Shown piece by piece: positions 55,564 to 64,000 of a DNA stretch of 64,000 nucleotides. The notes below the pieces were generated by a model. The model had not been told where the DNA came from. It worked only from the letters and a program-made list of their open reading frames with translations, and did no database searches. The position numbers were made by a program, and so were the translations under genes. This stretch comes from Typha latifolia (taxonomy: Eukaryota; Streptophyta; Magnoliopsida; Poales; Typhaceae): contig CM034105.1 of NCBI GenBank assembly GCA_019914945.1, positions 5,704,001-5,768,000 on the forward strand, written 5' to 3'. Every line of letters begins with the position of its first letter. The first letter of the stretch is position 1.

Positions 55564-58209
55564 TTTCTCCTTCCTCAACTCCTCCTCCTTCTTTCTGCAC
55601 AGTGCTGGGCTCGGGCCAGCACTGTAGCAGATAGTCCTGGGCCGAGCCCAGTACTGATGGCAGAGTTAATTTATTTATTAATTAATTATTTAATTTATGT
55701 CATTTATTTACGTATTTTTCTTCTTAATTAATGCAAATAGAGTATTTAGACATTAACTATTTTAATAATATTATATATTCTTCAATATAATTTTATTAAT
55801 GCTAATTTTTATAATTAATGATTAATTAGGTATAAATATAGGTAATACTTATATTTATTTATTTATTTATTTATATATCTATTAGATTAATAGATAGATT
55901 TGTAAATTATAATTATTAGATTTATATTCTAATACCTTCATCATATATATATTTTAAGTATTTCTATTAATTTTATAACTATTCTGCAACAAATAAAATA
56001 CTAAGCTTTTTTAGTTATTTATTTATTATTTTATCGAGTAAAAACTGCATTGTCCCTAATTAATCAAGATAGTGTATGAATTATAAAATTAATTATAATT
56101 AGACTTTGTCTATATTTATAGTTATTTAGCCTTTTATTTTATTTTATTATATTTTATTTTATAATTATATATTTAGAAATACTCTCATATAAAAGGAAGT
56201 AGACCTCTTCTCCTTACGTTATAACTAACATTTTATCATAATAATATAATTATATTATTTGAATCGTATCTATAATATAGACCTAGATACGTAATCAAAA
56301 ATAAAGAGAAGTGATTCTAAAGCAAGTAAACCTTTATATTCTAACTAAATTAATTCTAATTAGATAAACGGCTAACATCATATTACTTAAATATTTCAGA
56401 TCCCGATATCCCTTATTTGAAACCCCATGAACTTTGCTAGCGATGAGTGTCACTCGGTTAACTGACGGACGTGAGAGATGCGTGATTTGTGTCTTCTGAT
56501 TAGACTGTGAGTAGTCTTATCCCCTAGACTTTTTTCTCAAATTAGGTTATATTATATATTATGTACATGCATGTTTTAGCCTCCAGCATGATTATATGAC
56601 TTTATCTATTGATGATTACAGTCGAACATATTTTATCATGTATTTGATTAAGCTGATCTGAGATATGAGTACATTGGTGATATATAGAAATGATTATACT
56701 TTTATGGTTTTATGTCGGGATGATCTCTATCATGAGTATGCATATGATAGACTAGCAAAAGTATACATATGTTAGATACATGGTTAGAGTCGGCATTGCA
56801 TCATTTTTATCTCGGCTTCTTTACCACTTAAATTCCTGAGTTGCATGATCTGTTGTCGTACTGGACATATGTATATGATTTATCATGTATACAAAATTAT
56901 AAAAGTAAATGTGTATGTGATGTGATGTGATGTGATATGATGTGATGGCTGGAACGGTATCTGGTCCGGACTAGTACTGGACATACTCTTAGTGTATGGC
57001 AGAGTATGGTGATGGCTGATAGTTATACTCAGCGTATGATAGGGTACAACTATCATTGATATACCCTTAGGGTATGGGAGGGTATAATTACTTTTTTCTT
57101 AGATATCCTTAGCATATGGCAAGGTATGATTTATCTACAGAGATACCCTTAGCGTATGGCAGGGTATGATTTATCTATAGAGATACTCTTAGCGTATGAC
57201 AAGGTATGCTCTGAGCTTGTGACATATTGTGTATCGAGTTTGGGGTAGGGTACCATAGTCCAGCATGGTGGATGATATTCAGAGTTGAGACGGATGATTG
57301 TGATAGTGAGAGATATGTGGATTATATCTAGTTCTGACATATATGATTATCTAGTGGTTGGCATGCATCATGCATCATCATTGATGTGACTAGTATCATG
57401 AGATCATAATTGTCATACATAATATGTCGTTATATTTGGTGATGTTATATGATAATTTCATCATGTGATATATTTTTGGTTGAGGATATAATATGTCATT
57501 CATGAGAATTGATTTCATTCATATATATGTCATTGAGGATACATATATACATGTTCATACATGGCATCATGCTGCTTTCTGATTCATATTATCCAGTACA
57601 TGATTTACTCTCTATTTGGCATCACTAATTCAGGCTAAGGTCTATTCACTGAGCCTTTTGCTCATGACTTTCTTTATTTATTTTCTAACCCTCTCAGATA
57701 TGTGCTACGTGATAGCATCTTGAGATATCTTGAGAAGATATTTTAGAACGATGATGAGGTGAGCTATAGATGCGAGACGGTATAGATAATAGTTTAACCA
57801 AATATTGACTAATACCAGTACTTGATATTTATAATCTTTTGTATTAGACGATGACTTGTATCATACGGGTCGAATAATAGTATACTTTTGTATTAGTCAT
57901 TTTAGCTGTATCTTGATGGTTTTTTGTGGCCTGTGTGGGTCCTGCCAGATTAAATAGTGGTCTAGTGTATACTATTATAGACTTGGATATTCATATGATA
58001 ATAGGTTTATTTGGTTAATAGTATATTTTATTTGGTGTTGGATTATGTGAGCATAGATATGTTAGAATGTAGTATTTGATGATGTCATGATTTTATATGT
58101 ACAGAAGAGTATCTGTGTGTGACGGGCCTCGCCCGTCCTGTCGCGTGCGCCACGCATGCCGTGTAGGCGCATGGGCGTGCACGTGCCCGTGCCAGGCGGG
58201 GGCATTACA
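55073..58209 (+). mobile_element. LTR-S copy S5, twin of S2
   Basis: 3137 bp, same ends and the same mutated target duplications (TGCAC left, CGCAT right) as S2, so it is a duplicate of one insertion, not a second event. CT run 55332-55369, CTT/CTTT runs 55498-55565, hairpin 55608-55650, TGTGA run 56917-56948, 40-bp minisatellite 57061-57215. Confidence 0.85.
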
Positions 58210-58255
58210 CGCATGCTCAAATCAATGCATGCATCTACAACGCGCTCAACTTAGA

Positions 58256-58446
58256 TCACTCTTTCTTTGAAGGGCATTCCGATATGTTGGCTAATAGAGG
58301 GGGATATCTGCGATGTTCTCCAGCTTCTCGAGGGTGAGGCTTGCCATCCCCCGAAATGCTATGTGTGCAATTCGAGTGGCCAGATGGTGGCACCATCGAC
58401 TTAGGCAAGCTCTGACAGAACCAGGAGCTCAACCAAGGTTTGCAAT
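58256..58446 (-). pseudogene. Peptide copy c12, 3' part (split by S6; 5' part beyond the window)
   Basis: C-terminal codons as in c8 (LPKSMVPPSGHSNCTH, SGDGKPHPRE, ECPSKKE) ending at TGA 58256-58258. Cut at GCAAT (58442-58446), the same site as in c8, because the insertion predates the P/Q duplication. The remaining 5' part should lie beyond base 64000. Confidence 0.8.
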
Positions 58447-60718
58447 TGTAACAACCCAATCCTAGAAAAAGAAAAAAATTCATGGGCACGACGCGACCGG
58501 CCACACTGTGGCCGGCCCGTCCCCATGCCAGCTGCTCATGCAGCTTGGTGGGGCGCCACGTGCCTGCGGCCAGCTGGCCGCGGTGGGCCCCGGTGCCGCC
58601 ACTACTCCTCCACCGCCTTCTCTCTCTCTCTTTAAATCTCTCTCTCTCTCTCTCTCTCGGCCGCCCCCTCACTCTACTCTCTCTATCTATACCGGCACTT
58701 TCCCTGGAGCCGCCGCCGCCGCCGGTGAGATCTCTCACTCCTCCTATCTTTCCTTCTCTCTCTCTCCCTCCCTCCCTCTCTATCTCTCTCTCTCGCCCGA
58801 GGTTGGGATCGTCGGAGCCGAGCTGCCGACGCCGGCCGCTGGCTGGCCAGCAGCGGCCGGTGCCCTCCCCGCCGGCTCGGGTCCGCAACCTCCTCCCTCA
58901 CCTCCTCTCTTTCTTCTCTTCCTCTTCTCTTCTTCTTCTTCTTCTTCTTTTCTTTCTTTTTCTCCTTCTTCCTCGCTCCTTCTCTCGTCGCTTCGCACGT
59001 GTTGGGCTCGGCCCAAAGATCGATGGCGAATGTAATTAATTTATTAATTAATTAGTTTATTTATGTTATTTATTTAGGTATTCTTCTTCTTAATTAATGC
59101 AAATAGATTATTTGGACATTAACTATTTTAATAATATTATATATCCTTCAATATAATTTTATTAATGATCATTTTTATAATTAATGATTAATTAGGTATA
59201 AATATAGGTAATACTTATATTTATTTATTTATTTACATATCTATTAGATTAATAGATAGATTTGTAAATTATAATTATTAGATTTATATTCTAATACCCT
59301 CATCATATATATTTTAAGTATTTCTATTAATTTTATGATTATTCTGCAACAAATAAAATACTAAGTTTATTTAGTTATTTATTTATTATTTTATTGAGTA
59401 AAGACTGCGTTGCCCCTAATTAATCAAGATAGTGTATGAATTATAAAATTAATTAAAATTAGACCACCTCTATACTTATTTAGCCTTTTATTTTATTTTA
59501 TAATTATATATTTAGAAATACTCTTATATAAAAGGAAACATGCCTCTTCTCCTTATATTATAACTAACTTTTTATAATAATAAAGAATTATAATATTTGA
59601 ATCATATCTATATTATAGACCTAGTTATGTAATCAAAAATAAAGAAAAGTGATTCTAAATCTAATAAACCTTTATATTTTAACTGAATTAATTCTAATTA
59701 GATAAACGGCTAATATCATACTACTTAAATATTTCAAATCCCGAACCCCCTTATTTGAGACCCCGTGGACCTTGCTAGCGATGAGTGTCACTTGGTTACC
59801 TAACGAATGTGAGAGATGCGTGGTTTGTATCTTCTGATCAGACGGTGAGTAGTCTTATCCCTTAGACGCCTTTCTCAAATTAGGTTATATTATATATTTG
59901 TGTATATGCATGTTTTGGCCTCCAGCATGATTATATGATTTTATCTAGAGATGATTATAGTCGAGCATATTTTATCATGCATTCGATTATGCTGATTTGG
60001 AATATGAGTACATTGGTGATATATATAGAGATGATCAGAGATGATTCTACTGTTATGATTGTTTACCGAGTTGATCTGTAACATGAGTATGCATGTAATA
60101 GATTAGCACGAGTATGCATGTAATAGATTACCATGAGTATGCATGTGTTGACGATACAGTTGGAGACTACATTGCATCATTTTCTCTTGATTCCTATTCC
60201 ACTTAAATTTCTGTTATGCATTGACTTGTTATCGTACATGTAATAGATTAGCATGAGTATGCATGTGTTGACGAGATTTCTATCAATTATGTGGGTGCCC
60301 GGTCCGGATGGATATTGATACCCTAGCGGGTGGCAGGGTATGGTTATATTAGAGATACTCTTGCGGGTGGCGGAGTATGCTCTGAGCCTTTGGACATGAT
60401 GTTGAGATCGGGTACCGGGTATTGACTATGCACAGTGGTCTAGTATGTTGATATTATACTGAGATGTCAGTAATGATTATGATGTTGAGAAATATATATG
60501 ATTTCATTATCATTTGATTACCTGATTATCGAGTGGTCAATATTCATCATGTATGATTGCATTTGATATTATAACGTGGTCATGGTCGGCATGCATCATG
60601 TGTCATATTTGAGAGAGAGTTATGATGATAGTATGATATGAAGATTTGTTTGTTCATTGTCGAGGATTATATATACTTTTATCAGTTATGACATGTTATC
60701 TACTTTTCATTTATATAT

Positions 60719-61741
60719 TGAAATAACCCCTAGACACACGTATGTATCTGAACACTAGGCAATGATATTTTTCGTTTGCTTAAGTAAACATTGGACGAAA
60801 TATTAAAAACGAAAGCAGAGATGTATGCCAAGATTTTAACGTGGAAAAACCCAAACGGGAAAAAAACCACAGATCCAGACTCGAATCAAAACCAATCACC
60901 AAAATAGTAGCAGTTACAAGACTGACTCACAAAACAACCCGTCGATCCAAACGACTTTGTTCCTGTCAGTCTTGCTCGCTAGAACCCACGATTCACTACT
61001 TCTTGTGATTAAAGTCCAATCTCAGTAACCCTCGAGATTGATCTTTCGTCTTGATAGCCCTTAAGATGAAAGATTAAGATTTGTAGATGAGAAGAGCCTT
61101 GTTAGTTAAAGAACCGATGTAGCCTCCAAAAAGTCTCCTTGAATAATCTTCTTCAACCCCCTCAAGTTAGGGCAACACTATCCTTATATATAATCTCCAA
61201 GATAGAGCCAAATCCAAGTTATATTCGTACTCACGAAAATCCAATAAATTGCAAACGTCATAGGTGCGTCCGAATGCGGCCCGTGTGCGTTCGAACGACC
61301 TGACTTGATCTCAGGTGCGTTCGAACGGGCCCAAGTGCGTTCGAACGCAACAGCTTGAATTCTTCAGGTTGCGTTCGAACGCGTTTGTGAACGCTGCTCT
61401 CGGTCCTCGTGTGAACGCAGGTGCCGCGTTCGAACGCGTTTGTGAACGCGGCTCTCGGCCCTGTGTGAACGCGCGGTGCTCGCGTTCGAACGCGTTTGTG
61501 AACGCGGCTCTCGGTCTGTGTGAATGCAGTGCTCGCGTTCGAACGCGTTTGTGAACGCGGCTCTCTGTCTGTGTGAACGCAAATTTCGCGTTCGAACGCG
61601 TTTGTGAACGCGACGGCTTTTCTCCAATGATCTTGCAATTTTTCACACTAGAGATATTCTAGACTTGAGTAAAGCTCATATACATGTAAAAATACACTTA
61701 GAATATTTTGTACACAATTGCCAACAATTAAAAACCTAACA
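60719..61741 (-). repeat. CopS LTR, copy 2, five-unit array
   Basis: 1023 bp, twin of 43243-44190. The array has five units starting 61371, 61426, 61482, 61535 and 61588 (periods 55, 56, 53, 53) against four in copy 1. Polypurine tract at 61742-61753. About 30 bp extra near 61298-61318. Confidence 0.85.
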
Positions 61742-62123
61742 ATCTCCCCCTTTGGCAATTTGTGACAAAACACCTAGGTTACAAGATATTACAAAGACTT
61801 CAAACTGAGCAACCAACAAGTCTAGAGTATTTCGCATATCAATCCCTGCAAAGAAACATATACCAATCCAAGATCAAGTGAAAATAACTTGAAATAAAAA
61901 AAAATCAAAACACAAGTTATCACAAGAGCAAAAATTTAAACAGACAAAGATTAAACACACGTTATCACAATTACTTCAAGTTAAGTTCAAATGCCAACGA
62001 CACTAAGACAAAGCAAGGTTTCAACATTAAGAAAACTCCACTAAACTCCCCCTATGCCCATACTCCCCCTACACACCTAGACACCTAAACACTAAGACAC
62101 TATCTAAGACACTCTCCCCCTTT

Positions 62124-63746
62124 TTGGCACAAATGCCAAAGACTAGGAACTCGGAGGAAACTGACGATGAAGAATCGTCAACACAGAGTCAAGAACAGTC
62201 CCCTGACGAGCTTGCTCAGCTCGTAATTCATTTTGTTAGGTTTTTATTTGTTGGCAATTGTGTACAAAATATACTAAGTATATTTTTTCATGTATATGAG
62301 CTTTACACAAGTCTAGAATATCTCTGGTTTGAAGAATTGCAAGATTATTGGAGAAGAGCCGTCGAGTTCACACCGCGTTCACAAACGCGTTCGAACGCGG
62401 TGCGTTCACAAACGAGTTCGAACGCGAAATCTGCGTTCACACAGACAGAGAGCCGCGTTCACAAACGCGTTCGAACGCGGTGCGTTCACAAACGAGTTCG
62501 AACGCGAAATCTGCGTTCACACAGACCGAGAGCTGCGTTCACAAACGCGTTCGAACGCAACCTGAAGAATTCAAGCTGTCGCGTTCGAACGCACTCGAGC
62601 CCGTTCGAACGCACCAACAAAGTTTAAGAATATTGGACTTTCGTGAGTACGGATAAGACTCGGATTTGGCTTTATCTTGAAGATCGTGAGTATAGATAAG
62701 ATTTGGATTTGGCTATATCTTGAAGATCATGAGTGCGGATAAGATTTGGATTTGGCTCTATCTTGTACTTTCATGAGTACGGATAAGATTTGGATTTGGC
62801 TCTATCTTGGAGATGATATATAAGGATTGTGAAACCCTATCTCTAGTGTGGTTGAAGAAGCATTATTGAAGGAGACTTCTTGAGGCTACAACGATTCTTC
62901 AACTAACAAGGTTCCACTCATCTACAAAAGTTAATCTTTCGTCTTAAGGGCTATCTAGACGAAAGATCAATCTCGAGGGTTACTGAGATTGGACTTCAAT
63001 CACGAGAAGCGGTGAATCGTGGGTTCTAGCGAGCAAGACTGAGAGGAACAAAGTCGTTTGGATCGATGGGTTGTTTTGAGAGTCAGTCTTGTAACTGCTA
63101 CTATTCTAGTGATTGGTTTTGATCCGAGTTTGGATCCGTGGTTTTTTCCCGTTTGGGTTTTTCCACGTTAAAATCTTGGCGTTCATCTCTACTTTCGTTC
63201 TTAATATTTCTACGGACTTTTACTTAAGCGAACGAGTGATATCATTGCCTAGTATTTAGATACATACGTGTGTCTAGGAGTTTTTTCACATTTACTGCCA
63301 AATGGAGATCCTGGACTTGAGTACAAAGCAGATCGAAACGGTCCGAGTTCTGAGGTAACTCCCCCTCAGTGGGAGATGAGTCATCGGCAGAGCTATCATC
63401 AGAACTGTCGAGGTGCGATGACCGACCAGCGGCGAAAGAGGATGGTTTGAGAGGAGACGACTGGTCGTGAGCTTGACTCCGCTTAAGAGTTATCCGATCC
63501 AATGGTTTCTGCGAAGTAAGAGAAGGTTCCGAAGCATCAACTTGCACCCCACTTTGAGTGCACAGATTTGTAAGAAAAATGCCAAATGGTAATCCCTCAC
63601 GAGGTGCTTCTTTCTGTGCAGTTGAGCAGACGTTGGATACTGGTACTCACCATCAAGAAGACGAAGTTCAGCATGAATAACATCAGAATCCAGGTAGATA
63701 GATACACCACGAACAGTAGAACGTATACAGTGATCGAAAATCGTGG
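62124..63746 (-). pseudogene. env-like ORF of CopS copy 2, broken by deletion and by a solo LTR
   Basis: Same ORF as 44590-45377. The block near 63626 joins two parts with loss of about 250 bp (the AFLLHAMLSG region is missing) at a shared GAG. At 62234 a CopS solo LTR is inserted. The parts 63289-63746 and 62124-62233 still align with copy 1. Confidence 0.7.
62234..63288 (+). mobile_element. CopS solo LTR with perfect target duplication
   Basis: 1055 bp, TGTTAGGTTTTTATTTG to GAGTTTTTTCA, flanked on both sides by CATTT (62229-62233 and 63289-63293). The empty site in block P reads AATTCATTTACTACC, confirming the target. It is opposite in orientation to the surrounding CopS element and differs in its inner repeats: 80-bp palindrome-bearing units from 62375, 62455 and 62535, and about four units of a 42-45-bp repeat (GGATAAGATTTGGATTTGGC) at 62640-62812. 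Confidence 0.92.
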
Positions 63747-64000
63747 CCTTTTGCTCATGACTCTCTTTATTTCTTTTCTAACCCCTCAGATTTGTGGTAT
63801 GTGATAGCGACCTGAGATATCTTGAGAAGATATTTTAGAGTGATGATGAGGTGAGCTATTGATGCGAGACGGTATAGAAGATAGTTTAACTAGACATTGA
63901 GTTGTATCGTTGTTTGTTATATTTGTGCCTTATTGTATCGAATGATGATTTGTATAGTATATATCAGAATTTATAGCACTCGTGTATCAGTTGTTTAGTT
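63747..64000 (+). repeat. Resumption of LTR-S S6 up to the window end
   Basis: Matches 45378-45631 of S3 (GCTCATGACTCTC... to CAGTTGTTTAGTT). The end of the element and its right GCAAT duplication lie outside the window. Confidence 0.85.

Larger units (their letters stand above)
50074..64000. repeat. Segmental duplication block Q
   Basis: Partner of block P, running past the window end. Q alone has the CopS solo LTR at 62234-63288, an extra 53-bp-type unit in the CopS LTR array, a deletion in the env-like ORF and a rearranged 24-bp repeat at 60236-60272. Confidence 0.9.
58447..64000 (+). mobile_element. LTR-S copy S6 with nested CopS, cut by window end
   Basis: Twin of S3, beginning TGTAACAACCC directly after GCAAT. 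CopS sequence occupies 60719-63746; LTR-S resumes at 63747. By comparison with S3, about 300 bp remain beyond the window. The hairpin zone (58970-59032) differs from S3 mainly at CAG/CTG sites. A CT run (58638-58658) is much shorter than in S3. Confidence 0.85.

Noticed and set aside
61258..61646. ORFs with repeated FTNAFER/RSNAFVN patterns in the CopS LTRs (also 43756-44222, 62124-62656)
   Set aside because: Direct translation of the 53-bp and 80-bp palindrome-bearing repeats in an LTR; present in several frames on both strands.

Overview
The window looks like heterochromatic, repeat-packed nuclear DNA of a flowering plant. It holds no bacterial-style operons and no rRNA or tRNA genes that I could see. 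Nearly all recognisable coding matter comes from decayed LTR retrotransposons, plus one small host-type gene repeated many times. Three retroelement families dominate. (1) A Ty3/gypsy chromovirus, called GypA here, has LTRs of about 0.75-0.84 kb (TGATAC...TATCA), an initiator-Met tRNA primer site, and gag-PR-RT-RNaseH-INT-chromodomain remnants. (2) A family called LTR-S here has long (3.1 kb or more) TGTAAC...ATTACA units with 5-bp target duplications, resembling Del/Tekay-type solo LTRs. (3) A SIRE-like element, called CopS here, has LTRs of about 0.95-1.05 kb, a polypurine tract and an env-like ORF.

Layout. 1-9455: GypA pieces in both orientations (G1 minus strand, a chained LTR pair, integrase fragments). 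9456-17250: left arm of a host repeat unit ('PU') in plus orientation, interrupted by a GypA solo LTR (9965-10785) and a 3'-truncated-in GypA element (11291-14594). 17251-24210: AT-rich DNA with little I can recognise, some short repeats and one gag-like ORF. 24211-26386: more GypA gag and LTR debris. 26387-64000: right arm of the PU array in minus orientation, split by six LTR-S copies and two nested CopS elements.

The PU unit (about 2 kb per turn) carries a gene for a small secreted peptide of about 101-103 residues: an N-terminal signal peptide, a Trp-rich middle, and a core of the type LPKSMVPPSGxSNCTH. The core resembles the IDA/IDL-PIP class of plant signalling peptides (inference from motif, not searched). 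Twelve copies or remnants are present. Three are intact (30028-30339, 47087-47392, 48878-49189), one lacks only its ATG (28340-28645), one carries three single-base deletions of doubtful reality (31984-32292), and the rest are broken, deleted or split by LTR insertions. Each well-preserved copy has a TATATATA box about 115-130 bp upstream of the ATG.

A segmental duplication with an offset of about 17.4-17.7 kb relates block P (about 32.7-46.3 kb) to block Q (about 50.1-64.0 kb). Events shared by both blocks (LTR-S insertions, the first CopS insertion) predate it. Events in one block only (a 306-bp deletion in P, a CopS solo LTR in Q) postdate it. Several differences between near-identical copies fall at CAG/CTG sites, which suggests either an assembly/base-calling artefact at CHG-methylated sites or an odd mutation bias. 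This matters for deciding which peptide copies are really dead.
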